Positions 6,236-13,727 of a stretch of DNA of 15,449 bases are shown here, piece by piece. Source of the stretch: Pseudomonadota bacterium (GTDB lineage Bacteria > Pseudomonadota > Alphaproteobacteria > Acetobacterales > Acetobacteraceae). Below the pieces are notes generated by a model. The model worked only from the letters and a program-made list of their open reading frames with translations, did no database searches and had not been told where the DNA came from. Made by a program: the position numbers and the translations under genes. The DNA lies in NCBI GenBank assembly GCA_021808985.1, contig JAKBAQ010000039.1:1-15449 (forward strand), in the 5' to 3' direction. Every line of letters starts with the position of its first letter. The stretch's first letter is position 1.

Positions 6236-7627
6236 ATGTCAAAAGCCGCCATTGGTAAAACCATCCGCCGCCTGCGCATGGAGCAAGGCTATTCCCAGCA
6301 AGGCCTGGCGCAAAAGCTCGGTATTTCAACGAGCTACCTTAACCTCGTCGAGCATGACCAACGCAACGTCACCGCCTCGCTCCTCTTCAAGCTCACGGAC
6401 ATCCTCCATGTCGACCTCGCGGCCCTCTCCGGCGTGCAGGAGCGTGAGTTCGAGGTCGCCCTGCGCGAAGTCTTCGCCGACCCGCAGCTGGCCATCGAGC
6501 CGGTTCCCGAAGCCGAGATCCAGGCCCTTGCCGCCGCCCCCAACGGCGCGCGCGCGATTCTGGCGCTGCACCGCGCCCTGGCCGGCGCGCGCGAGGAATC
6601 CTCGGGCATCACCCTGCCCTCGGGCCGCAAGATCATGCTGCCCAACGAAGAGGTGCGGGATTTCTTCCACGACCATGAGAACCATTTCCCAACCCTCGAA
6701 TCCGCCGCCGAGGCCATCAACGCCACCCTCAACGCGCAGGCCATCGGCAGCAGCCATGCCCTGGCCGAGCGGCTGCGCCAGGTGCACGGGCTCATCGTGC
6801 GCGTGCAGCCGCTGCCCGGCGCCCTGCGGGTGTTCGATTCCAAATCCAGGCTGCTCACCCTCTCGGAGGATCTGCCCCGCGAGAGCCGCGGCTTCCAGAT
6901 GGCCTTCCAGCTCGCCCTGCTGGAGGCGCGCGAGGCGATCGAGCCCATCGTCAAAGCCGCCAGCCCCTCCTCGCGAGACGCCACGGAGCTGCTGCGCATC
7001 GGCCTGCTCAACTATGTCACCGGCGCCATCCTCATGCCCTATGACCCATTTCTCGAAACCGCGCGCCAGCTGCGTTACGATGTGGACGCCATCGCCGCGC
7101 GCTTTGGCGTCAGCTATGAGCAAGCCTGCCACCGCCTCTCCACCCTGCAGCGCAACGGCGCGCGCGGCGTGCCGTTCTTCTTTTTGCGGGTAGACCCTGC
7201 CGGCAATGTCAGCAAGCGCTTCTCCGCCGCCGGCTTCCCCTTCATGCGCTTCGGCGGCACCTGCCCGCGCTGGATCGTCCACGCCGCCTTCGCCACTCCC
7301 GGCACCATCCGGGTGCAGGTCGCGCAGCTTTCCGGCACTGAAACCTTTCTCTGCTTCGCCCGCGCCATCACCGGCCGCCCCGCCCGCTGGGGCGAGCCGC
7401 CGCCGGTGCGCGTCGTCGCCATGGGGTGCGACATCAGCCACGCCGGCGAGGTGGTCTATGGCGACGGGCTGGACCTCGCCACCGCCGCGGTGGGCATCGG
7501 CCTCTCCTGCCGCCTGTGCGACCGCCAGGACTGCCGCTCCCGCGCCTTCCCCCCGCTCGCGCACCGCCTCAGCATCAACCCGCTGACCACCAGCGCCAGC
7601 CCCTACAAATTCGAGGCGAAAAAATAA
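6236..7627 (+). CDS. ScfR/RamB-family transcriptional regulator (XRE HTH)
   Basis: A 463-residue regulator with an XRE helix-turn-helix at about residues 5-60 (IGKTIRRLRMEQGYSQQGLAQKLGISTSYLNLVEHDQRN). A middle region (about 130-260) resembles the IrrE/ImmA domain but has no HExxH, reading RGFQMAFQLALLE instead, as is usual in this family. The C-terminal domain carries CRLCDRQDC.SRAFPPL (Cys425, Cys428, Cys433). This is the layout of the short-chain fatty acyl-CoA regulators (RamB, PccR), which sense acyl-CoA status and control acetate or propionate metabolism. The start is fixed by the HTH, which begins right after it. Unlike many relatives it has no acyl-CoA gene beside it; the neighbours are the divergent small peptide gene and the moxR operon, so its targets are uncertain. 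Confidence 0.88.
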   Translation: MSKAAIGKTIRRLRMEQGYSQQGLAQKLGISTSYLNLVEHDQRNVTASLLFKLTDILHVDLAALSGVQEREFEVALREVFADPQLAIEPVPEAEIQALAAAPNGARAILALHRALAGAREESSGITLPSGRKIMLPNEEVRDFFHDHENHFPTLESAAEAINATLNAQAIGSSHALAERLRQVHGLIVRVQPLPGALRVFDSKSRLLTLSEDLPRESRGFQMAFQLALLEAREAIEPIVKAASPSSRDATELLRIGLLNYVTGAILMPYDPFLETARQLRYDVDAIAARFGVSYEQACHRLSTLQRNGARGVPFFFLRVDPAGNVSKRFSAAGFPFMRFGGTCPRWIVHAAFATPGTIRVQVAQLSGTETFLCFARAITGRPARWGEPPPVRVVAMGCDISHAGEVVYGDGLDLATAAVGIGLSCRLCDRQDCRSRAFPPLAHRLSINPLTTSASPYKFEAKK

Positions 7628-7698
7628 GCCAGCGCCCCGTTCTTGACGTATCGTGTCCCGGCGCGAGAATTAAGAACCATAAACGGCAAGGACGAGAC

Positions 7699-8544
7699 AT
7701 GCGCTTTGAAGGGACTGATACATTCGTTGCCACCGATGACCTCAAGGTCGCCGTCAACGCCGCCGTCGCGCTGCAGCGGCCGCTGCTCATCAAGGGCGAG
7801 CCCGGCACCGGCAAAACCGTTCTGGCGCAGGAGATCGCCACCGCGCTCGGCAAACCGCTCATCTCCTGGCACGTCAAATCCACCACCAAGGCGCAGCAGG
7901 GTCTCTACGAGTATGACGCGGTTTCCCGCCTGCGCGACTCCCAACTCGGTGACTCCCGCGTGCATGACATCTCCAACTACATCATCCGCGGCAAATTGTG
8001 GGACGCATTCGCCGCCGAAACCGCCCCCGTGCTGCTGATCGACGAGATCGACAAGGCGGATATAGAATTCCCCAACGATCTCCTGCTCGAACTCGATCGC
8101 ATGGAATTTTTCGTCTACGAAACCCGGCAGACGATCAAGGCCCGGCAGCGCCCGATCATCATCATCACCTCCAATAACGAGAAGGAGCTGCCCGACGCCT
8201 TCCTGCGCCGCTGCTTCTTCCACTACATCAAATTCCCTGACCGTGAGACCATGCAGCGCATCGTCGATGTGCACTATCCCGGCATCAGCCACCTGCTCCT
8301 GCGCGAGGCGCTGAGCGCCTTCTTCGAGCTGCGCGACATCCCGGGCCTGAAAAAGCGGCCCAGCACCTCGGAATTTCTGGACTGGCTGAAACTGCTCCTG
8401 GCCGAGGATATCGGCCCCGAGCTGTTGCGCGAGCGCAACGCGGCCAAGCTCATCCCCCCGCTGCACGGCGCGCTGCTGAAGAACGAGCAGGACGTGCATC
8501 TCTTCGAGCGCCTGGCCTTCCTCAACCGCCGCGGCGCCAACTAA
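7699..8544 (+). CDS. MoxR-type AAA+ ATPase
   Basis: A 281-residue AAA+ ATPase. ATG 7699 is chosen over upstream starts because AAGGA (7688-7692) lies six bases before it and the protein then opens at the usual N-terminus of the family. The open frame upstream merely overlaps the regulator gene. Walker A is GEPGTGKT (33-40), Walker B LLIDEID (112-118), sensor 1 is around Asn159-160 and arginine finger candidates are Arg170-171. MoxR proteins work with a VWA partner as chaperone-like or metal-insertion machines. Here the VWA gene starts three bases after the stop, so the two almost certainly act together. A TTGACG at 7643-7648 could be a -35 box, but no good -10 follows. Confidence 0.92.
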   Translation: MRFEGTDTFVATDDLKVAVNAAVALQRPLLIKGEPGTGKTVLAQEIATALGKPLISWHVKSTTKAQQGLYEYDAVSRLRDSQLGDSRVHDISNYIIRGKLWDAFAAETAPVLLIDEIDKADIEFPNDLLLELDRMEFFVYETRQTIKARQRPIIIITSNNEKELPDAFLRRCFFHYIKFPDRETMQRIVDVHYPGISHLLLREALSAFFELRDIPGLKKRPSTSEFLDWLKLLLAEDIGPELLRERNAAKLIPPLHGALLKNEQDVHLFERLAFLNRRGAN

Positions 8545-8547
8545 GCC

Positions 8548-9741
8548 ATGTTCCTCGCGTTTTTCCTGGCTCTGCGCGCCGCCGGCGTCAAGGTCTCGCT
8601 CCGCGAGTTCCTGACCTTGCAGGAGGCGATGCAGGCCGGACTCGCTGATTACGATGTCGATCATTTCTACTATCTCGCCCGCGCCACCTGGGTGAAGGAT
8701 GAGCGCTTCCTCGACCGGTTTGACCGTGTCTTCGCCGAGAGCTTCAAGGGCATCCTGCAACCGCCTCCCGCCACGCCCGATGGCGTGCCGGTGCGCGACA
8801 TTCCCGAGGAATGGCTGCGCAAGCTGGCCGAGAAAAACCTCACGCCCGAGGAAAAAGCCGAAATCGAGGCCATGGGCGGCTTCGAGAAGCTGATGGAAAC
8901 CCTGCGCCAGCGGCTGGCCGAACAAAAAAGCCGGCACCAGGGCGGCAATAAATGGATCGGCACGGCCGGCATCTCGCCCTTCGGCGCCCACGGCTACAAT
9001 CCCGAGGGCGTGCGCATCGGCCAGGAATCCGGGCGCAACCGCTCGGCGGTCAAGGTCTGGGACCAGCGCAGCTTCAAGAACCTCGCGGGCGATGCCGAGC
9101 TTGGCACCCGCAACATGAAGGTCGCCCTGCGCCGCCTGCGCCGCTTCGCGCGCGAGGGCGCGGCCGAGGAGCTGGATCTCTCCGGCACCATCACCTCCAC
9201 CGCGCGCAACGCCGGCTATCTCGATCTCAAAATGGTGCCCGAGCGCCACAACGCGGTGAAAATCCTCCTCCTGCTCGATATCGGCGGCTCGATGGACGAC
9301 CACATCGCCCTCTCCGAGCAGCTCTTCACCGCCGCCGGCTCCGAATTCAAGCATCTCAAGCATCTATACTTCCACAACTGCCCCTATGAGACGCTCTGGA
9401 AAGACGCCCGCATGCGCGCGCCGGACGCGATACCCACCAGCGATGTCCTCAACACCTACGACCATACCTGGAAACTCGTATTCGTCGGCGACGCGGCGAT
9501 GAGCCCCTACGAGATCATGCAACCCGGCGGCGGCGTTTCATCCTGGAACGCCGAGAGCGGCCAAACCTGGCTCACCCGCATCATCGCCGCCTATCCCAAA
9601 GCCGTCTGGCTCAACCCGGTGGCCGAGCAGCACTGGAATCACACCCAGTCCACCCGCATGATCCGTGAATTGATGGAAGCGCGCATGTACGCGCTCACCC
9701 TTGAGGGCCTCGACGCCGCGATGCGCCGGCTGATGCACTGA
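8548..9741 (+). CDS. CoxE-like VWA-domain protein
   Basis: A 397-residue partner of the upstream MoxR ATPase. The N-terminal half is charged and mostly helical (1-230), with conserved-looking blocks around 135-172 (KWIGTAGISPFGAHGYNPEG...RSAVKVW). The VWA fold begins near residue 236 with VKILLLLDIGGSMDDHI; Asp244 and Ser248 keep the D-x-x-x-S metal ion (MIDAS) spacing but Gly246 replaces the middle Ser. The fold continues through KHLYFHNCPYE and KLVFVGDAAMSPYEI to the C-terminus. Proteins of this CoxE/YeaD-like group pair with MoxR ATPases in many alpha- and betaproteobacteria; clients are mostly unknown, and metal-cofactor maturation is known for CoxDE in CO dehydrogenase. No such enzyme is in this window. 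Three-base gap to moxR; no signal peptide. Confidence 0.9.
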   Translation: MFLAFFLALRAAGVKVSLREFLTLQEAMQAGLADYDVDHFYYLARATWVKDERFLDRFDRVFAESFKGILQPPPATPDGVPVRDIPEEWLRKLAEKNLTPEEKAEIEAMGGFEKLMETLRQRLAEQKSRHQGGNKWIGTAGISPFGAHGYNPEGVRIGQESGRNRSAVKVWDQRSFKNLAGDAELGTRNMKVALRRLRRFAREGAAEELDLSGTITSTARNAGYLDLKMVPERHNAVKILLLLDIGGSMDDHIALSEQLFTAAGSEFKHLKHLYFHNCPYETLWKDARMRAPDAIPTSDVLNTYDHTWKLVFVGDAAMSPYEIMQPGGGVSSWNAESGQTWLTRIIAAYPKAVWLNPVAEQHWNHTQSTRMIRELMEARMYALTLEGLDAAMRRLMH

Positions 9742-9786
9742 ACCAGCCCTGGTTTTAATCCGCCGCCCGCGCACCAGATAACCACG

Positions 9787-10758
9787 ATGTCCTATCCTGT
9801 TTCAGATCATTGCGACGGCCAGCTCTTCTTCAACCCCGAGCCCACGGTCCGCGCCGCCAATGGCCGGCGCCTCGGCCTTTTCACCATCCTGCGCGCGCGC
9901 CTGCGCCGCAACCCCGAAACCTGGGCCACCTGGCCCAAACATATTGAAAACCACCACCATCCCATCCCCACGGCCGCGCCGCCCACCATCAGCTTCATCG
10001 GCCACAGCACCTTTCTGCTCCGCCTGCCCGGCCTTAGCATCCTCACAGACCCGGTATTCTCCGCCCGCTGCTCACCCTCGCAGTTCGCCGGGCCAAGGCG
10101 CGTGCGCGCGCCGGGCATCGCGCTGCACCACCTGCCGCATGTCGATCTCATCCTGCTGTCGCACAATCATTACGACCATATGGACCTCATCTCCCTGCGC
10201 AAGCTGCGCGCCCGTTTCCCGCGGGTCCACATCGTCACCACCCTGGGCAACGCCGCGTATCTGCATAAAAAGGGCATCCCCGGCGCTGTGGAGCTGGACT
10301 GGTGGCAGAGCCACACCCATGGCGGGGCGCGGCTCACCGTCACGCCGGCCCGGCATTTTGCCGCCCGCACCTTGTATGATCGCAACAAAACCCTCTGGGG
10401 CGGCCTGTTCATCGAGCATCAGGGCCGCAAGATCTATTTCGCCGGCGATACCGGGGCAACCAGGTTCTTCGCCGAAATCCGCGCCCGCCTCGGCGCGCCA
10501 GACCTCGCCTTGCTGCCCATCGGCGCCTATGAGCCGCGCTGGTTCATGGCGCCCGTGCACATGAACCCGCATGACGCCGTGCAAGCCTTCACGGAGCTGG
10601 CGGCGAAGCAGGCCATCGGCATGCATTTCGGCACCTTCCAGCTCACCGCCGAGGCGATCGACGCGCCGGAGCGCGCGCTGGCCGCCGCGCGCGAAGCGGC
10701 CGGCATCCCGCCAGACTCCTTCTTCACGCTTGATTGCGGCGAGACCGTCAGGTTCTGA
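9787..10758 (+). CDS. Metallo-beta-lactamase-fold hydrolase (NAPE-PLD/UlaG-like)
   Basis: A 323-residue MBL-fold enzyme. Metal ligands are His126, His128, Asp130 and His131 in SHNHYDHMD, then His190 (TPARHF), Asp221 (FAGDTG) and His280 (GMHFGTF), so the two-zinc site looks complete. The N-terminal part (FFNPEPTVRAANGRRLG...NPETWATWP) and ITDPVFS-like block (LTDPVFSARCSP) match bacterial relatives of N-acyl-phosphatidylethanolamine phospholipase D and UlaG-type lactonases. The substrate is not predictable from sequence. It lies 45 bases after the VWA gene on the same strand and may share its transcript. Its 3' end overlaps convergent nth by 11 bases. Confidence 0.9.
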   Translation: MSYPVSDHCDGQLFFNPEPTVRAANGRRLGLFTILRARLRRNPETWATWPKHIENHHHPIPTAAPPTISFIGHSTFLLRLPGLSILTDPVFSARCSPSQFAGPRRVRAPGIALHHLPHVDLILLSHNHYDHMDLISLRKLRARFPRVHIVTTLGNAAYLHKKGIPGAVELDWWQSHTHGGARLTVTPARHFAARTLYDRNKTLWGGLFIEHQGRKIYFAGDTGATRFFAEIRARLGAPDLALLPIGAYEPRWFMAPVHMNPHDAVQAFTELAAKQAIGMHFGTFQLTAEAIDAPERALAAAREAAGIPPDSFFTLDCGETVRF

Positions 10759-11419
10759 GTATTTTCTCGTCATAGGCGCAATATGCCGCGCCGGGGCAGC
10801 GCCAGCATTCCGGCGCGCGGGCCTTGCACACATAGCGCCCGTGCAGAATCAGCCACAAATGCGCCGGCTTCAGCATGTCCTTGGGAATGCGCCTGAGCAA
10901 GGCGTCCTCCACCGCGCGCGGCGTCGCCCCGGGCGCCAGGCCGGTGCGGTTGCCCAGGCGGAAGATATGCGTATCCACCGCCATCGTCGGCTGGCCGAAA
11001 ACCTCGTTCAGCACCACGTTGGCGGTCTTGCGGCCCACGCCTGGCAGCGCCTCCAGCGCCTCGCGCGCGCCCGGCACCACGCCGCCATGGCGCTCCAGCA
11101 GCTGTTGCGAGAGCAAGGCCACGTTCTTCGCCTTGGCCTGCCACAAGCCGATTGACCTGATCCGCCGCGCGATCCCTTCCTCGCCCAGCGCCACCATCGC
11201 TTGCGGCGTGGGCGCATCGGCGAACAATGTCTTCGTCACGCGGTTGACCGACACATCCGTCGCCTGCGCCGAGAGCACGACCGCGACCAGCAATTGGTAC
11301 GGGGTTTCATAATCCAGCTCGGTGCGCGGGTCGGCGTTGCCGCCGGCAATCGCCTCCAGAAACGCGCGCACATCCGCCCGTTTCATCATTCGCTGCTTTT
11401 TTTCCTTGCCCGGCGTCAT
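10748..11419 (-). CDS. nth: Endonuclease III
   Basis: Nth is a bifunctional DNA glycosylase/AP lyase that removes oxidised pyrimidines in base excision repair. The 223-residue frame has the helix-hairpin-helix LPGVGRKTANVVL with catalytic Lys131, the catalytic Asp149 in MAVDTHIFRLGNR, and the iron-sulfur cluster motif C-x6-C-x2-C-x5-C (Cys198, 205, 208, 214). The start is uncertain: ATG 11419 gives a charged 10-residue extension, while the Met pair at residues 11-12 (11389/11386) also fits, and none has a good Shine-Dalgarno. It is head-to-head with the DUF2244 gene, whose start is only 20 bases from ATG 11419. Confidence 0.97.
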   Translation of the reverse strand: MTPGKEKKQRMMKRADVRAFLEAIAGGNADPRTELDYETPYQLLVAVVLSAQATDVSVNRVTKTLFADAPTPQAMVALGEEGIARRIRSIGLWQAKAKNVALLSQQLLERHGGVVPGAREALEALPGVGRKTANVVLNEVFGQPTMAVDTHIFRLGNRTGLAPGATPRAVEDALLRRIPKDMLKPAHLWLILHGRYVCKARAPECWRCPGAAYCAYDEKILRT

Positions 11420-11439
11420 GTCGATACGATCTATGCGGT

Positions 11440-11955
11440 ATGGACGCCAAGACCGCCAGTGCGGGGAGCAAAAATCTGATTTTCGAGGCCGTGATCAAGC
11501 CCCATCGCAGCCTGTCATACCGCGCCATGTTCATGGTCATGGGCGCCATGCTGGCGGTCTCATTGTTCATCACCAGCGAAATGGCCCATCTCGGCGCCTG
11601 GCCCGTCATTGGCTTCAACCTGGCTGACATGCTCCTCGCCCTCACCCTGTTCTGGCTCAACATGCGCGCGGCGCGGTCCTGCGAGACGATCAGCCTCAGC
11701 GAGGAGTCCCTCGCCATCACCCGCACTGACGCCAGCGGCCGGCGCACCAGCTTCTCCCTGCCGCCTGACTGGCTGAACGTGGTGCTCGAGGAGCGCCCCG
11801 GCACGGTGCCCAAGCTGCTGTTTTCCTCGCGCGGCAAAAGCTTCGAGGTCGCCCGCGCCCTTGGCGAGGCGCAAAAGCGAGACCTCGCCCAGGCCCTCAG
11901 CCGCGCCATGCACCGCTGGCGCAACCCCCGGTTTGACAATCCCCAGCTGCGCTGA
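11440..11955 (+). CDS. DUF2244 membrane protein
   Basis: A 171-residue integral membrane protein with the DUF2244 pattern: FEAVIKPHRSLSYRAM (15-30), two transmembrane helices (about 29-46 and 53-75) joined by a short loop with GAWPVIGFN (52-60), then a cytoplasmic tail with CETISLSEESLAITR and FSLPPDWLNVVLEE. The role of the family is unknown. Upstream is divergent nth, and the start codons are so close that each promoter must lie partly within the other gene. There is no Shine-Dalgarno before the ATG. A TACGAT at 11425-11430 could act as a -10 box giving a nearly leaderless message, but this is weak. Confidence 0.85.
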   Translation: MDAKTASAGSKNLIFEAVIKPHRSLSYRAMFMVMGAMLAVSLFITSEMAHLGAWPVIGFNLADMLLALTLFWLNMRAARSCETISLSEESLAITRTDASGRRTSFSLPPDWLNVVLEERPGTVPKLLFSSRGKSFEVARALGEAQKRDLAQALSRAMHRWRNPRFDNPQLR

Positions 11956-12027
11956 GCACCCCAGGGGCGGTGGTTTTTCATGGAAGTATGACTTAACCGC
12001 CATGTCCAAATCTGCGAGATTGGAGCC

Positions 12028-13536
12028 ATGAACGAGATGACCGCCCCCCAATACGCCATTCCCTCCGGGTTATCGCGCCGCGCGGTGGTTGACCTTGGGT
12101 CAAACTCCGTCCGCCTGGTCATCTATGAGGGCGAGGCGCGCAACCCGGTGCAGATCTTCAACGAAAAGGCCGTCATCCGCCTCGCCAAGGGCATGACCAA
12201 GACCGGCCGGCTCGACGAGGAGGCCCTGCGCCAGACCGAGACGGTGCTGCGCCGCTACGCCGCCATCGCCCGCGCCATGGGCGCCAGCCCGTTTGACGTG
12301 CTGGCCACCTCCGCCGTGCGCGACGCTGAAAACGGCCCGGAATTCGTCGAACTGATGACCCGCCGGCTGCCCGAGATGCGCATCAACGTGCTCTCCGGCG
12401 AGCAGGAAGCCGCCCTCTCGGCCGAGGGCGTGCTCTGCGGCATCCCCGCCGCCGATGGCGTGCTGGCCGATCTCGGCGGCGGCTCGCTGGAGCTGGTGCG
12501 GCTCGAAGCCGGCAGCATCGGCCAGGCCGCCACCATCCCCGCCGGCGTCATCCGCCTGGCTGACCGTGCCGGCGGCGACCTCTTGAAAGCCCGCGCCATC
12601 ATGACCGCGGAGCTCGAGCGCACCCCCTTCATAGCCGATGCCGCCGGGCGCGACCTCTACCTCTCCGGCGGCGCCTTCCGGGCGCTGGCGCGCATCCACA
12701 TCGCCCAGACCGGCTACCCGCTCAACATGGTGCATCACTACACCATCGGTCGCGAAGAGGCGCGCGATCTGGCCGGCGTCGTTTCCGAGGCCGGCCGCAA
12801 GCTTATTGAGCGTATGCCCGGCGTGCCGCGCCGGCGCATCGAGGATCTGCCCTACGCCGCCGTCATCCTGCGCCGCCTGCTGCGCGCCTCGGGCGTCAAC
12901 CGTGTGGTGTTCTCCGCCAACGGCCTGCGCGAGGGCTGGTTCGCCCGGCTGATGCCACCGGAAATCCGCGCGGAAGACCCGCTGCTCGCCGCCGGGCGCG
13001 ACCTCACGCGCGGCACCATGCGCGACGCCAACCTGCCCCCCGCGCTCATAAACTGGACCAGCCCGCTCTTCCCCGGCGAGACCCCGCCCCAGCGCCGCCT
13101 GCGCGAGGCCGCCTGCTGGCTGTCTGACATTGGCAGCCACGAGCACCCGGAATACCGCGCCGAGCAGGCTTTTTTGCGTGTTTTGCGCCAGGCCGGCATC
13201 GGGCTGGACCATCACGCCAGGGCCTTCCTCGCCCTCACCATGGCGCTGCGCTATGAGGCTCTGCCCGACGCCCATTTCCTCGCCCCCGCGCGCAGCCTGC
13301 TAGACATGCACGCAACCCGCCGCGCTGAAACACTGGGCATCGCGCTGCGCCTGGCCTACACGCTCTCCGCCGGCACGCCGCAGCTTCTGGCCGGCACCAG
13401 CCTCGCCATCGCCCCCGAACGCCTGATTTTAAGCCTCGCCGAGGCCAACGGCGTCTTCGCCGGCGACGCCGTGCTCCGCCGGCTCGACCGGCTGGCCCAG
13501 ATGCTGGGGCTGGAAGCGGAAACCGAGCGCCAGTAA
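12028..13536 (+). CDS. ppx: Exopolyphosphatase / Ppx-GppA family phosphatase
   Basis: The enzyme is expected to release phosphate from the ends of polyphosphate, or to hydrolyse pppGpp, in the cytoplasm. The 502 residues comprise an ASKHA-fold phosphatase with phosphate loops VDLGSNSVRLV (21-31) and ADLGGGSLEL (147-156), the catalytic Glu125 in SGEQEA, and YLSGGAFRAL (211-220). A helical C-terminal region (about 320-500) contains SDIGSHEHPEYRAEQ (366-380), which resembles the HD-like domain of long Ppx proteins. No ppk lies nearby. GGAG at 12022-12025 is only two bases from ATG 12028 and 11 from a second in-frame ATG at 12037, so the exact start is uncertain. Ppx and GppA cannot be told apart here. 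Confidence 0.9.
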   Translation: MNEMTAPQYAIPSGLSRRAVVDLGSNSVRLVIYEGEARNPVQIFNEKAVIRLAKGMTKTGRLDEEALRQTETVLRRYAAIARAMGASPFDVLATSAVRDAENGPEFVELMTRRLPEMRINVLSGEQEAALSAEGVLCGIPAADGVLADLGGGSLELVRLEAGSIGQAATIPAGVIRLADRAGGDLLKARAIMTAELERTPFIADAAGRDLYLSGGAFRALARIHIAQTGYPLNMVHHYTIGREEARDLAGVVSEAGRKLIERMPGVPRRRIEDLPYAAVILRRLLRASGVNRVVFSANGLREGWFARLMPPEIRAEDPLLAAGRDLTRGTMRDANLPPALINWTSPLFPGETPPQRRLREAACWLSDIGSHEHPEYRAEQAFLRVLRQAGIGLDHHARAFLALTMALRYEALPDAHFLAPARSLLDMHATRRAETLGIALRLAYTLSAGTPQLLAGTSLAIAPERLILSLAEANGVFAGDAVLRRLDRLAQMLGLEAETERQ

Positions 13537-13580
13537 GCGACTGTTTTAAACGTTTTCTCTTAGAACAAATTGAAATTATT

Positions 13581-13675
13581 AAAAATTTTTGCGGGGTTTG
13601 GGGAGCTTTTTATAAAAAGCTCCCCAGGATTCTGGCCCTTTTTTGCAAAAAAGGGCCAGACCCCAAAAAACTTTT
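13581..13675. repeat. Nested palindrome cluster, likely a REP/BIME-like element and terminator
   Basis: Two perfect palindromes lie five bases apart: 26 bp at 13600-13625 (arm GGGGAGCTTTTTA and its complement) and 30 bp at 13631-13660 (arm TCTGGCCCTTTTTTG and its complement). They are enclosed by an imperfect outer stem pairing 13581-13597 (A5-T5-GC-GGGGT) with 13660-13675 (ACCCC-A6-CTTTT). The whole can fold as a three-way junction on either strand. It sits between the convergent ends of ppx and the flavin reductase gene, so bidirectional termination is plausible. The AT-rich/GC-block pattern recalls interspersed intergenic repeats of the Acetobacteraceae; copy number cannot be judged from this window. 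Confidence 0.8.
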
Positions 13676-13700
13676 AAGAATGATCCTTAATGTTTTTGCA

Positions 13701-13720
13701 GAGACTGTTGGAACAGTCTC
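13701..13720. repeat. Inverted repeat GAGACTGTT-GG-AACAGTCTC
   Basis: A 9-bp perfect inverted repeat with a 2-base centre (as RNA, eight pairs with a 4-base loop), just after the 3' end of the palindrome cluster and eight bases before the flavin reductase stop codon. No T-run follows on either strand, so it is not a canonical terminator alone. It may be part of the same repeat element or stabilise the 3' end of the flavin reductase transcript. Confidence 0.6.
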
Positions 13721-13727
13721 CAAGCGC

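Noticed and set aside
5809..6258. A 149-codon plus-strand open frame across the AT-rich island
   Set aside because: It is antisense to the repeat-peptide gene. The three differences between the repeat copies fall at third codon positions only in the minus frame, and the frame would run through the palindromic control region.
6900..6960. Possible IrrE-type metalloprotease active site in the regulator
   Set aside because: The region reads RGFQMAFQLALLE, with no HExxH, so a zinc protease activity is not supported.
6326..7564. A 412-codon minus-strand open frame
   Set aside because: It is antisense to the ScfR-type regulator, which has an HTH and a Cys motif; the frame is a codon-bias artefact.
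7643..7680. TTGACG as a promoter for moxR
   Set aside because: The -35-like box is good, but no -10 hexamer of reasonable quality lies 16-19 bases downstream, so I did not list it as a promoter.
7603..9363. A 586-codon open frame on the minus strand
   Set aside because: It is antisense to the clear MoxR and VWA genes, is low-complexity and rich in Gly/Ala/Glu, and has no family motifs; such frames are common opposite GC-rich genes.
11966..12001. GGCGGT...ACCGCC inverted repeat upstream of ppx
   Set aside because: The 6-bp arms are 24 bases apart in GC-rich sequence; a chance match is likely and no T-run or operator context supports it.
12100..13275. A 391-codon minus-strand open frame
   Set aside because: It is antisense to ppx, whose phosphate loops are intact; the product is Gly/Ala/His-rich without recognisable features.
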